A stretch of 64,000 nucleotides of DNA from Sapientia aquatica (lineage in GTDB: Bacteria; Pseudomonadota; Gammaproteobacteria; Burkholderiales; Burkholderiaceae_D). Positions within the stretch are counted from its first letter, which is position 1. Each line of letters starts with the position of its first letter. The DNA is taken from the NCBI RefSeq assembly GCF_004358105.1, contig NZ_SMYL01000003.1, positions 129,371 through 193,370 on the forward strand, written 5' to 3'. The notes below the pieces were generated by a model. The model was not told the origin of the DNA, made no database searches, and saw only the letters and a program-made list of their open reading frames with translations. Positions 9,723-18,252 of this stretch are shown one piece after another. The translations under genes were made by a program, and so were the position numbers.

Positions 9723-11978
9723 TCAATCAAGTTGAAAAAAAGTATCGCTAGGAGCGGGCTTACCAAACAAGTAGCCCTGCAAATAATCACACTCTTCCGC
9801 AATCAGTATCCGGCTTTGCGCGCTGGTTTCGACGCCTTCGGCCACGACTTTAAGCCCTAGACTATGTCCCATCGCGATGATGGCCCTAACCAAGGAATGG
9901 CTGCGGTCGTCTATTTCTAGTCCTGATATAAAACTGCGATCAATTTTTACGGTGGTGAGATTAAATTTTGAAAGATAGCTTAGTGATGAATAACCGGTAC
10001 CAAAATCATCCAAGGACAAGCCAAAACCCGCCTCATACAATCGTTTTAACAGGGATGAAAGCTCGCCTTGATCGTTGGCGAATAATGTTTCCGTTAATTC
10101 CAATTCGATTTGATTGGTTTGCACGGTATGTGCTTCGAGGGTCGTGAACAGTAGCTGCTCAAACTCGCGACTGACAAACTGTTTGACCGACACATTAATA
10201 CTAATTACCGGTGCGTTAACATCCAATTTTTTCCAACGACTTGCTTGCTCAACTGCCTCCTTTAGCACCCACGAACCGATGTCAATAATTAACTCGGACT
10301 GTTCTGCTAGCGGGATAAAAATCGCGGGTGAAACCCATCCCAAGACTGGACTATTCCAACGGATTAAGGCCTCCACTTTAACGAGCTCAGAGTTTTTGGC
10401 GTCGATGATTGGTTGGTAATACAGTTGTAGCTCGTTATTGGCAATGGCATTTCTGAGCAGCGATTCCATGCGCAGCGTTTCGACTAGGCGCGCATCCATG
10501 CCCGAATTAAAAAAGCCCCACTCACCCTTACGCGACAACTTAGTTTCACGCAGCGCGGCTTCAGCGTGTTGTAACAGCATTTGGGGATTCTGCGCGGAGT
10601 CGGACAGCGCAATACCAATGCTGACAAACATCTTAAAATTAATATCGCCTTGCCGTATCTCGCGCTTTAACAAGCCGCAAATTTTTTTGGCGGTGCTTTC
10701 AATTTCAAGAATTCCCGTTCTGTTTGGCAGGTCGGTCATCACCAGCACAAATTGAGCACCTGACAGCCGACCTAATAAATATCTTGGCAGCTTTTGCGTC
10801 GTCAGAATTTGCCCGATCTCGTGGATGACTGCATTGCCTTGTTCGTAGCCCAAGATTTCATTGACCGTTTTAAACCGGTCAATGTCGATCAACAACGCCG
10901 CGGCGATAGTTCCTTCGCGCTCAGCCTCCCACAGCACTTGCTGGAGTTGTTGTTCAATCAGTAGGCGATTCGGTAGTCCAGTAATCGCATCTGTCGTGAC
11001 TAATTTGATGCGCTCTTCTTCTGCTTTTTTGCGCTCCGACAAATCGCGGATTTGCGCCAAGACGATGAGGTTACCCAGATCAACAAAAGTAGATAAGGTG
11101 ATTTCGCTGGAAAAGGTCGTTCCCGCTGCTGTTGTCACCTCTTGCTCGACCACGATTGGTGCCGACATAGGCCGAGCAGATACAACGGAATTAATATGCA
11201 GCGCTAGTTTTTGCCACTCCATGTTGTCACTTGCAAGCAGAGCGACATGCTTTCCACCAATGAGTTTGGTGGGCGTATCGAAGCCAAATAATTTCGCAAA
11301 GGATTGATTACAAAACGTGGTCACGCCATCAGGTCGAAATGCGATGACTGGATCGGGCAGCCAATTGATGACTTGATTTAAGCGATTGAAGGTTTGGCGC
11401 ACAACGACATAAACCAAAACTAAGCCGAGCAGAACGCTGCTCATCGAATTAATAGCAACCGTGAGCGTGGGTTGATGCGAAGTGGAGAACGAGGGCATAT
11501 CGGTAAAAAACAGCAACAACGCCATGCCCCGAAATAAAAATACCAAGCCCACCAAGGGCAAATGCAAACGGCGCGTAAATTGATAAGCAGAGGAGAAATA
11601 CAGCAAAATCATCGTGCTCACCACGAGCATCCGCCCCGCAAGTTGGTCTATCCCAAAACCGACTACGCCAACAACAAACGCAATACAAAACGTGTTGAGT
11701 ATTAAACGACGATGGCTTGCGCTACGACCTTGTAAAAACTCATTAGCGCCATAAAATGTCGCGAGAAAGTAGCTGGTTAGAAGCAGGGAAATGGCACCAA
11801 AAATAGGAGTCTGGTGAAGCTGGAAATAAAATCCGCTGAAGGAGGCAATGGACAACGAAAAATGCGATAAACCCCACAGCAATGCCGCTCGATTTAGCCG
11901 ATCACCCACCCACACCAACACGAAGGTCAGTCCGAGGATAAATACCACGATGGGGGCGATTAAATATAACTCGATCAT
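9723..11978 (-). CDS. Membrane PAS-GGDEF-EAL c-di-GMP phosphodiesterase
   Basis: A protein of 751 residues from the ATG at 11978 with several N-terminal transmembrane helices (about 1-200), a PAS domain (about 205-320), a GGDEF domain and a C-terminal EAL domain. The GGDEF signature is lost: RLSGAQFVLV stands where RLGGDEFVLV is expected, so cyclase activity is unlikely. The EAL domain looks intact (VEALIRW, LDDFGTGYSSLSYL, VVAEGVE), indicating c-di-GMP hydrolysis. A TTG start 23 codons upstream would also be in frame but precedes the hydrophobic segment with a charged, unusual extension, so the ATG (MIELYLIAP) preceded by GGGA is preferred. It probably lowers c-di-GMP in response to a membrane or PAS signal. 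Confidence 0.9.
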   Translation of the reverse strand: MIELYLIAPIVVFILGLTFVLVWVGDRLNRAALLWGLSHFSLSIASFSGFYFQLHQTPIFGAISLLLTSYFLATFYGANEFLQGRSASHRRLILNTFCIAFVVGVVGFGIDQLAGRMLVVSTMILLYFSSAYQFTRRLHLPLVGLVFLFRGMALLLFFTDMPSFSTSHQPTLTVAINSMSSVLLGLVLVYVVVRQTFNRLNQVINWLPDPVIAFRPDGVTTFCNQSFAKLFGFDTPTKLIGGKHVALLASDNMEWQKLALHINSVVSARPMSAPIVVEQEVTTAAGTTFSSEITLSTFVDLGNLIVLAQIRDLSERKKAEEERIKLVTTDAITGLPNRLLIEQQLQQVLWEAEREGTIAAALLIDIDRFKTVNEILGYEQGNAVIHEIGQILTTQKLPRYLLGRLSGAQFVLVMTDLPNRTGILEIESTAKKICGLLKREIRQGDINFKMFVSIGIALSDSAQNPQMLLQHAEAALRETKLSRKGEWGFFNSGMDARLVETLRMESLLRNAIANNELQLYYQPIIDAKNSELVKVEALIRWNSPVLGWVSPAIFIPLAEQSELIIDIGSWVLKEAVEQASRWKKLDVNAPVISINVSVKQFVSREFEQLLFTTLEAHTVQTNQIELELTETLFANDQGELSSLLKRLYEAGFGLSLDDFGTGYSSLSYLSKFNLTTVKIDRSFISGLEIDDRSHSLVRAIIAMGHSLGLKVVAEGVETSAQSRILIAEECDYLQGYLFGKPAPSDTFFQLD

Positions 11979-12056
11979 TTGATCCCGAATCAGTAAGGAC
12001 TGCTTAGCGCTAAAACGCGAATGGATCTGACAAAAACGAGAAGGCAAAAAGGGGCT

Positions 12057-12099
12057 GCTATTGGATTGCTATTGGATTGCTATCGGCTTGCTATCCAAC
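12057..12099. repeat. Tandem 11-bp repeat, about 4 copies
   Basis: Units GCTATTGGATT, GCTATTGGATT, GCTATCGGCTT and a partial GCTATCCAAC follow one another directly. The period of 11 bp is about one helical turn. The array lies roughly 80-120 bp upstream of the ATG of the PAS-GGDEF-EAL gene, a place where phased repeats may bind a regulator or allow slippage; no function is shown. Confidence 0.8.
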
Positions 12100-12623
12100 T
12101 ACGACCGAAGTGACTATTAATATCGTCTAGATAACAAAAGGCAGCACAATCAAGCCAAGTCATTGCAGGCAAATAGTCATCTAAAAGTCAGGTTAATTTA
12201 AAAATTAGTTTCCGCAACCTTTAAATTTGTTACCACAATGGCCCTCGTTACCGGTTTGCTGAACGTCCTGCGCTAATTGATTTGCGACCCGCAGCTCACC
12301 AATACAGCGCACTAGGCTAAATTCGCTTAAGCATGGAATGACCCGAGTTGGACTTGAAACAATGGGCAACCGGAAGAATGCGAGAATTGTCGCCTAAATC
12401 GTTAAAAATCTCGTCCAAAAATAATTCACAAAATGGTAAGCGAAATAATTCTATTTTGCAATTTTTATAGATTGGCCTTGGCAGAACGCTCAAGTACGGG
12501 ATAAGGCGCGAGTTTAGGCTCAAGTTTAGGTTTACATTCCGGTGTGAATACAGACAACGACCAAGCTTCAACTTGGGCTACCAAACGCATGTGGCGCGGG
12601 GATCGAGAAAATACCAACATAAA

Positions 12624-12653
12624 AATGCCCTCACTAAACGAGCTAAGGGCATT
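12624..12653 (-). terminator. Intrinsic terminator after exbD
   Basis: On the minus strand AATGCCCT pairs with AGGGCATT around a 14-nt loop and is followed by a run of T. It lies about 40 bp beyond the exbD stop and ends the tonB-exbB-exbD transcript. Confidence 0.8.
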
Positions 12654-12692
12654 ATGTACTTACACAAAAAATTGGATGACGAGTTGAGCGAA

Positions 12693-13103
12693 TTAACCAC
12701 CCGGTAACGTCAATACCGACAATTTAGTCACACCCGCGGTTTGGATCGTCGCCAACACCTTAGCCACGGCGCGATACGGTATGCCTTCATCGGCTTGCAA
12801 ACTCAGCGCCAAATCGGGATTTGCGCTAATCAATTGCTTCAATTCCGGCGCTAAGGTTTCCAAACTGACTTCACGCTTATCGATAAACAACTTACTGGCC
12901 GCATCGATACTCACCGTGACCGGTTTCACATCGGATGGCGGTGCGGTCGTGGTGGTTTTTGGCAAATTAATATGTACCGCATTGTTGAGTAGCGGCGCCG
13001 TTAGGATGAAGGTCACCAGCAGCACCAACATCACATCCACTAGCGGGGTGATGTTGATTTCGCTAACGACGTCATTACTATCTCGTCCAGTCGCGAAGGC
13101 CAT
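12693..13103 (-). CDS. exbD: ExbD biopolymer transport protein
   Basis: A 136-residue inner-membrane protein. A short cytoplasmic N-terminus (with VVSEINITPLVDVMLVLLV, containing the conserved membrane Asp used for proton conduction) leads to one helix and a periplasmic ExbD/TolR domain. With ExbB it turns proton flow into TonB movement to energise outer-membrane receptors. Its ATG overlaps the exbB stop (TAATG), which suggests translational coupling. It is the last gene of tonB-exbB-exbD and is followed by a terminator. Length and order are standard for the family. Confidence 0.95.
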   Translation of the reverse strand: MAFATGRDSNDVVSEINITPLVDVMLVLLVTFILTAPLLNNAVHINLPKTTTTAPPSDVKPVTVSIDAASKLFIDKREVSLETLAPELKQLISANPDLALSLQADEGIPYRAVAKVLATIQTAGVTKLSVLTLPGG

Positions 13104-13840
13104 TATGCGTATACTCCTTGTGGATTAGCTGGGTTGCCTTGATGCGGCGCTGTACCTTTGGCGGCCTCGTGTTTGGCAACTGGCTTGGCTACGCGGAAGC
13201 TATTTTTCTGCGCCAAATTAACGAAGTCGGTGGCGTAGTTATCCAATTCTGCCGCCGTCACTTTCAAACGACGCACGTAGAAGTTGTAAGCCAACACCGC
13301 TGGAATGGCGACTGCAATACCAACCCCGGTGGCAACCAATGCTTCACCAATCGGCCCAGCAACCACATCGACGCTGGCTGAGGCATTTTTACCAATCGCG
13401 CTCAAGGCGTGAATAATTCCGAACACCGTGCCAAACAAACCAACAAACGGTGCGGTGCTGCCGATGGACGCCAACACGGCCAAACCGCTTTCTAGCGATT
13501 GGTATTCTTTCTGAATTTGCTGGCGCAGATGACGTTCCAATAATTCTTGGCGATCCCAGCTATGCTCCAAATCGCTTGATGCACCGCTCCCTTCGCTAAC
13601 ATGCAAGGCCTCAAAACCTATGCTGGCTAAACGTGATTTAGGGCTGGCATCGTTAGCTAAAGACGTTGCTGCGTCGAGTGAGCTGGCACTCCAAAATTGC
13701 TTCGTGAACTGACGATCACGTTTGGCTAAACGATAATGCTGTACGCCTTTGATAATGATCAGCACCCAAGTGATGATGGAGAAAATACCCAATAAATATA
13801 AGGCGCCAGAAACAATGGAATTTAAATAAAGGTCGGTCAT
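13103..13840 (-). CDS. exbB: ExbB proton-channel protein of the TonB system
   Basis: A 245-residue MotA/TolQ/ExbB-family membrane protein. Three helices are visible: near residues 10-35, and the paired C-terminal ones in ASIGSTAPFVGLFGTVFGII and GIAVAIPAVLAYNFYVRRL. The segment GSTAPFVGLFGTVFGII is the family signature. It forms the pentameric channel around the ExbD dimer that powers TonB. The start is taken at ATG 13840 (MTDLYLN); a TTG three codons earlier is an alternative and neither has a clear Shine-Dalgarno. The Pro/Ala-rich C-terminal tail is variable in this family. It is the middle gene of the operon, about 100 bp after tonB, which is a longer gap than usual. Confidence 0.94.
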   Translation of the reverse strand: MTDLYLNSIVSGALYLLGIFSIITWVLIIIKGVQHYRLAKRDRQFTKQFWSASSLDAATSLANDASPKSRLASIGFEALHVSEGSGASSDLEHSWDRQELLERHLRQQIQKEYQSLESGLAVLASIGSTAPFVGLFGTVFGIIHALSAIGKNASASVDVVAGPIGEALVATGVGIAVAIPAVLAYNFYVRRLKVTAAELDNYATDFVNLAQKNSFRVAKPVAKHEAAKGTAPHQGNPANPQGVYA

Positions 13841-13939
13841 GATGGGCAATCTATAAAAAGTTAAAAATTAAAAATAATGAAATGTAGGAAGTAAGCAGTA
13901 AAAACTAAGTAGCAAGTACCAAGAAGCACGCTAGATGTA

Positions 13940-14719
13940 TTACGAAATCTTAAAATTGACGGGCACTTTCACCCAACCATCAATCGGCGTGTTGCCGCGC
14001 TTTGCTGGATCAAATAACCATGACGCCACCGTTTTAACCGCGCTGTCATCGAGAATCCGCTCGCCGCTGGTTTTAAACACGGTGACTTCATCGGCGCGAC
14101 CGGAAGCCAACACATGCACATTCAAAATCACGCGACCTTGTATGCGCTTGAGCAATGCTTGCGGTGGATAAGTCGCTGCAGGATTATTCAAATATCCTGC
14201 GAAGCCGCGTGGCTCCGTCACAGGCTCCGGTGCTGGCGCAGGCGCGGCGGCAACGACGGGCGGCGGCGCTGGGGCAACTTGCACCGCATCGGGCGATGGC
14301 GTGTTATCAATTGGCACATTGCTGCGCACCACTGGAATATTCGGAGCGAGCTTCGCTGGTGCTGGCTGCGGTTTTACTTTTTCTATCGGTTTGGGCGGCT
14401 CTGGCGGCGGCGGAGGCGGCGGCGCGAGTTCGATCTCAACCGGTGCTGGTTTGGCGCTGATTGGCTCGACCTGACCTTCGCGGTTAAACGAATTCAGAAT
14501 AACGATATGCAGAATTACGGTTGCAACGACCAACGCGCTGATCGCGCCTTTGTTGCCCTTGCTAATGCTGCTATTGCGTTCGCGTATCGATTCAATCGCG
14601 GCTTGCTGCTGCGCTGCTTGTAGCTGCGGATCGACCAATTTATTAACAGGACGAGCAACCCGCCGTGACGGATTTCTGCGTGGTGAACTAGCAAAACTTT
14701 CAAATGTTAGAGCTGACAT
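13940..14719 (-). CDS. tonB: TonB energy-transducing protein
   Basis: A 259-residue protein with a cytoplasmic N-terminus, one membrane helix (about 55-77, containing the His of VATVILHIVILNSF), a periplasm-spanning Pro-rich linker (poly-Pro then EPPKPIEKVKPQPAP, about 95-120) and a C-terminal TonB domain (about 170-259) with YPPQALLKRIQGRVILNVHV. It contacts TonB boxes of receptors in the outer membrane. The N-terminus is longer than in E. coli TonB. The gene is first in tonB-exbB-exbD and is preceded by a canonical sigma-54 promoter (14757-14772) about 40 bp upstream and by paired inverted repeats at 14837-14872, so it may be induced together with the adjacent receptor rather than by iron; no Fur box is visible. 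Confidence 0.94.
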   Translation of the reverse strand: MSALTFESFASSPRRNPSRRVARPVNKLVDPQLQAAQQQAAIESIRERNSSISKGNKGAISALVVATVILHIVILNSFNREGQVEPISAKPAPVEIELAPPPPPPPEPPKPIEKVKPQPAPAKLAPNIPVVRSNVPIDNTPSPDAVQVAPAPPPVVAAAPAPAPEPVTEPRGFAGYLNNPAATYPPQALLKRIQGRVILNVHVLASGRADEVTVFKTSGERILDDSAVKTVASWLFDPAKRGNTPIDGWVKVPVNFKIS

Positions 14720-14756
14720 GATTGCGCCTTTCTTGAGTTACTGTATTACCTACTCA

Positions 14757-14772
14757 GCATAAAGCGTGCCAA
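14757..14772 (-). promoter_or_regulatory. Sigma-54 promoter of tonB-exbB-exbD
   Basis: On the minus strand TTGGCACGCTTTATGC followed by T. GG (14770-14769) and GC (14758-14757) are separated by exactly 10 nt, and TGGCACG is a full match to the -24 consensus; the -12 box is ATGCT instead of TTGCT. The predicted transcript start is about 25 nt before the tonB ATG. Confidence 0.75.
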
Positions 14773-14836
14773 TTGCTGCACAGCGGTATTTACCTATAGA
14801 GACCATTTTTTAGACGCTGAATGGCTCTGCCGAGCA

Positions 14837-14872
14837 TGTCGAAATCTCGACAAAACTGCTGCGAAATCAACA
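14837..14872. promoter_or_regulatory. Paired inverted repeats upstream of tonB (putative activator sites)
   Basis: Site 1 is a perfect inverted repeat TGTCGA-AATC-TCGACA (14837-14852). Site 2 is TGCTGC-GAAA-TCAACA (14857-14872), with one good arm. The centres are exactly 20 bp apart, about two helical turns. They lie 75-95 bp upstream of the -24 box, as expected for enhancer sites of a sigma-54 activator. A further TGTTGA-AA-TCAAC occurs at 14891. Confidence 0.55.
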
Positions 14873-14922
14873 GTTGGATTTTTGGCTAAGTGTTGAAATC
14901 AACCCAGCTCCACAATAAAAAA

Positions 14923-14950
14923 AGCCCTCAATAAGGTGTTATTGAGGGCT
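14923..14950 (-). terminator. Intrinsic terminator after the coiled-coil TonB receptor
   Basis: A perfect 12-bp stem (14923-14934 with 14939-14950) with a 4-nt loop, followed on the minus strand by seven T. It separates the receptor gene from tonB, so tonB needs its own promoter. Confidence 0.92.
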
Positions 14951-14978
14951 GTGCGGCAATGCTAATAACTACATCGGT

Positions 14979-17795
14979 TTATTGATGTCCTTTAAAGACG
15001 ATACCAACCCAACGTGGATTTGCTGGTGTATAGCTATTCCATGTTTGCGACAGTGGAACGCTATTTCCAAAGGCGTTCTTAACAATCAAACTAACATCAA
15101 ATGTTTGTTTAGGATTGCTCACACCAACGCCTAAATCGGTGATCGTATTGCCACCTATCCAAGCATAATCGGACAACGCCGTATCCGAGTTATATCGGCT
15201 AACGTAAGTCGAACTTGCCGAGCCGTGCAAGACATTGTCATTAGCCAAGCGGGTGTGATAATCAACGCTGAGGTTAAGCGAGATTTTTGACGCGCCCGGC
15301 AACGTTTTACCACTAACATCTTGATACGGCGAAGCGCCTGGATAGCCATTTTCTGCCGGCTGCGCTGAGTTCGGGAAGCTCTTATAGAAAGCATCGTTAT
15401 ACGCGCCCGTTGCGCGGATATTGAAATGCTCAAAGCCCGAATAAGTAGCATCTAATTCCAAGCCGGTTGAGATCACTTTATTGACGTTACCGGTAGCCGT
15501 TGCGTAAGCAAATTGGCCGTTATTCTGCACCAACGTCGTATAGGTATCGACTACCCGAACCGCCTGCTGGTAATCGCGAATCGTGGTGTAGTACAAGTCC
15601 GCATTCAAAGCCAAGGTTTTGTTTAGCAATAATGATTTAAAGCCCAACTCAAAAGAGGTAGTGCGCTCTGGTTTAACCAAATCAGAAACACCATTGACGA
15701 ACTGCGAGATTCCCGCTTTTTGACCATACTGGCCGCTGACATAGGCCGTTAATGTTTCATCAAATTTGTACGCCGGACTGATGTTTAGAGTTGGTGCGTT
15801 GCCTACGTAAGATTGAGCGCTGCCATCCGCGAAGATCACACCAGCCTGCGAAGCGCGAATGTTTTTAGCATCCGCAACTTGTTGCTGTTGTGCCGCCGTT
15901 AAGCTCTTATAAGCGGCACCCGCTACGGCAGTTGGTTTCACCCCAAAATATTGCGTCGCTACCGAATCCGCTAACGCTAACTGCGCCGCCGAATTGGTCG
16001 CCGCCAAGGCGCCGGTTGCGCTGGATGCGAAGCCACCTAATTGCACTCCGTTGACCGCCACGGGATTGAGTGAGGCCCCGAAACCATTATCGATAATGCC
16101 AGCACTACCTTCATTTTCACGACGATCATGAGTTAAACGAGCGCCAGTGGTGAGAGTCAGGTTATCGGTGAAATGCCAGTTCGCTTGTCCGAAGATTGCC
16201 GCACTTTGGTTATTAATATTTTGAATGCCTGCTGGCGAGTTAGCCTGCATTGATAAACGATCCAAAGAATTCACCAGCAACAGTTGACCAGCGGCGGTCG
16301 CGTCAAGTCGATTGTATTGCGCCGTGCTAGCGAAATAAGCACCCGCGTCGCTACCCCAGATTTTTTGGTAATCCGCATACAAATGCGTTTTCAATAAATA
16401 GGCGCCAGCGGTGTAATCAACAAAGCCACCGATATCGGAACTGAAGCGCAATTCTTGCGAGAGTTGTTTGTAATCGTTGTTAAAACCACCGGAATTTGGA
16501 TTGATATCAAACGGCGTTCCTTCATCGTTGACCGCGTTGAAGTGGTAGCTCTTATAGGCAGTAATCGATGTTACGGTGTTTTTTCCAACTGCCCAGTTCA
16601 ATTCCCCCACGATGCCTTTACTACCCGTGACTTGTCCCAATCCATTATTTAAATTGACCAAGTTCGTTCCTGCGCCATTTAAATAATTGCCGGCATAGCT
16701 GTAATTTGGTTCGTTCGTAAACCAACTGCGTCCCAACCGTGTTTGCGCATCGGTGGTAAGCGGATTTGGCGCGCCGTTCGCATAGAACAAAGGTGTTTGG
16801 GTGTATATGGTTCGACCGTTTTGTGTTTCGCTAGCATTGGGCTGTACATCAACAGCCAAGCGAGCATTGAAGTCTTGATTCGGCTTATACAAAAACTGCA
16901 CTCGCCCTGACAGTCGATCAGTATTGGTAAAAGTCTGGTCACGATCATAGGCATTCACCAAATCACCCGCGCCCTTATCCGCTGAGAACGATCCGCGCCA
17001 AGCCAGGACGTCATCAATAATTGGACCACCTGCTGCCAATGTCGCGATCACCGTTCCCAACTGACCGAATGTAAGCGAGTAATCAGTGCTGGGGGTAAAC
17101 GATGGACGCACAGTCGAAATATTAACCACACCAATGTTGGCGCTCTTGCCGCCTAGCGAACCTTGCGGGCCGCGCAAAACTTCTAAGGTGTCAACGTCGG
17201 TAAAATCATAGGCCGAGGTCAACGCGTTATAGGCATAGCTCACGCCATCCACGGTGACGCCAACACTTGGGTCTTGCGCTTCGGTCGTACCGATTTTACC
17301 GATACCGCGAATCGACAAACTGGCGGTTCGTTGATTACCAGTATTCCACTGCACGTTTGAGGCGCGCTTTAAAATCGAGCCGATGCTAAATGCATTTAAT
17401 TCAGCCAAGTCAGAACCCGACACAACAGAAATAGAAGTCGGCACATCCTGAACGGCGACTAAGCGTGATGTACCAGATACCGTGATTTCACCTAAGGTTT
17501 GCGATTCTTCTTCTTTTGCAGCGTCCTTCTTAGGTTCAGGCGCACTTACTTGAGATGCCGCCGGAGTATTCGTAGTTGCTCCCAACTGGGTAGCAATAAT
17601 CTGCTTTAATCGCGCAATTTCAGCTTGCAATTGCTCAACCGTCGGCGTTGCTGACGTTGCTGAACTAGTGGCTTGATCAGCGGCATATACTGAACCGGAC
17701 GCGGCGATAAAAAGACCTGCAACAAGCGCAGCGAGTGGTCGCAAATTGCTCGGTACGGACTCATGTTTCTGTCGAACGTTAAACGCATTACTCAT
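14979..17795 (-). CDS. TonB-dependent receptor with N-terminal coiled coil
   Basis: A 938-residue outer-membrane receptor. A long signal peptide (ending near SGSVYA) is followed, unusually, by a short heptad-patterned helix (VEQLQAEIARLKQIIA, about residues 53-68), then the TonB box (LGEITVSGTSR), the plug (PTSISVVSGSDL to VEVLRGPQG-type segment TLEVLRGPQGSLGGK) and a large barrel. The plug resembles the receptors common in Sphingomonads and Caulobacter rather than siderophore receptors; the substrate is unknown. The C-terminus (VFKGHQ) does not end in the usual aromatic residue. It has its own sigma-54 promoter (17837-17852) and terminator, next to tonB-exbB-exbD; shared promoter type suggests co-induction. 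Confidence 0.9.
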   Translation of the reverse strand: MSNAFNVRQKHESVPSNLRPLAALVAGLFIAASGSVYAADQATSSATSATPTVEQLQAEIARLKQIIATQLGATTNTPAASQVSAPEPKKDAAKEEESQTLGEITVSGTSRLVAVQDVPTSISVVSGSDLAELNAFSIGSILKRASNVQWNTGNQRTASLSIRGIGKIGTTEAQDPSVGVTVDGVSYAYNALTSAYDFTDVDTLEVLRGPQGSLGGKSANIGVVNISTVRPSFTPSTDYSLTFGQLGTVIATLAAGGPIIDDVLAWRGSFSADKGAGDLVNAYDRDQTFTNTDRLSGRVQFLYKPNQDFNARLAVDVQPNASETQNGRTIYTQTPLFYANGAPNPLTTDAQTRLGRSWFTNEPNYSYAGNYLNGAGTNLVNLNNGLGQVTGSKGIVGELNWAVGKNTVTSITAYKSYHFNAVNDEGTPFDINPNSGGFNNDYKQLSQELRFSSDIGGFVDYTAGAYLLKTHLYADYQKIWGSDAGAYFASTAQYNRLDATAAGQLLLVNSLDRLSMQANSPAGIQNINNQSAAIFGQANWHFTDNLTLTTGARLTHDRRENEGSAGIIDNGFGASLNPVAVNGVQLGGFASSATGALAATNSAAQLALADSVATQYFGVKPTAVAGAAYKSLTAAQQQQVADAKNIRASQAGVIFADGSAQSYVGNAPTLNISPAYKFDETLTAYVSGQYGQKAGISQFVNGVSDLVKPERTTSFELGFKSLLLNKTLALNADLYYTTIRDYQQAVRVVDTYTTLVQNNGQFAYATATGNVNKVISTGLELDATYSGFEHFNIRATGAYNDAFYKSFPNSAQPAENGYPGASPYQDVSGKTLPGASKISLNLSVDYHTRLANDNVLHGSASSTYVSRYNSDTALSDYAWIGGNTITDLGVGVSNPKQTFDVSLIVKNAFGNSVPLSQTWNSYTPANPRWVGIVFKGHQ

Positions 17796-17836
17796 GTAGA
17801 TTTCCCCCTGATTATTGGAATTAAAATCTACCTTAA

Positions 17837-17852
17837 TGCAAGTTGCATACCA
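17837..17852 (-). promoter_or_regulatory. Sigma-54 promoter of the coiled-coil TonB receptor
   Basis: On the minus strand TGGTATGCAACTTGCA: TGGYAYG-N4-TTGCA, a full match to the sigma-54 consensus with GG-N10-GC spacing. The predicted start site lies about 30 nt before the receptor ATG at 17795. Confidence 0.8.
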
Positions 17853-18037
17853 GCCATTTGATGAGTAACTAGTTGCGAAATAAATTGGAAGATATTTTTT
17901 GTAATTACCTAGGAAAAAACGGGATTTTAAAAATGCGATTTTGAATTAAGCGCCGATTTTTCCAGCAAAAGTCGAGATGAGTAGATTGTTGAAATCGACG
18001 CTTTCGCAACACCTACTTGCGCCATAGTTGCAGCAAC

Positions 18038-18053
18038 TGTTCAGAATTCAACA
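18038..18053. promoter_or_regulatory. Inverted repeat upstream of the TonB receptor (putative activator site)
   Basis: TGTTCA-GAAT-TCAACA has the same 6-4-6 layout as the repeats before tonB and the rhodanese gene, with one mismatch to TGTYGA-N4-TCRACA. The wider arms AACTGTT/AACAGTT (18035-18056) are perfectly complementary. It lies about 195 bp upstream of the -24 box. Confidence 0.5.
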
Positions 18054-18143
18054 GTTCGGCATTGGTGTTAAACCAGCTAGGCCGTTTAATTTTGAGCGGT
18101 GAGCATTTAAAGAAAAATTGAATCAGCTTTCGCCAATAAAAAA

Positions 18144-18171
18144 GCCGCGCATATCAACGATATGACGCGGC
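18144..18171 (-). terminator. Terminator after cytochrome b561 (bidirectional shape)
   Basis: GCCGCGCATATC (18144-18155) pairs with GATATGACGCGGC (18159-18171), one bulge, 3-nt loop. A-run on the left and T-run on the right allow use in both directions; the gene ending here is on the minus strand. Confidence 0.88.
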
Positions 18172-18252
18172 AGTTTTTTTGGATATTTCAATCAATCAGT
18201 GCATGAATTAGCGCTTATCAACAGCGCCCGCTCTTACTTCAGCAAGAGCGCA

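Larger units (their letters stand above)
11979..12692. other. Intergenic region upstream of the PAS-GGDEF-EAL gene
   Basis: Contains an 11-bp tandem repeat close to the EAL gene and the exbD terminator at the far end. A minus-strand open frame at 12317-12571 shows no homology I recognise and no ribosome site. Otherwise nothing visible. Confidence 0.45.
17796..18252. other. Regulatory region between cytochrome b561 and the TonB receptor
   Basis: No gene. It holds the receptor's sigma-54 promoter, inverted repeats of the same family as those before tonB, and the cytochrome b terminator (each listed separately). An additional palindrome AGTTGCAGCAACT sits at 18026-18038 and GTTGA-AA-TCGAC at 17988-17999. 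Confidence 0.7.

Noticed and set aside
12317-12571. Minus-strand open frame of 84 residues
   Set aside because: No Shine-Dalgarno, no recognisable family, and lies in an AT-rich gap.
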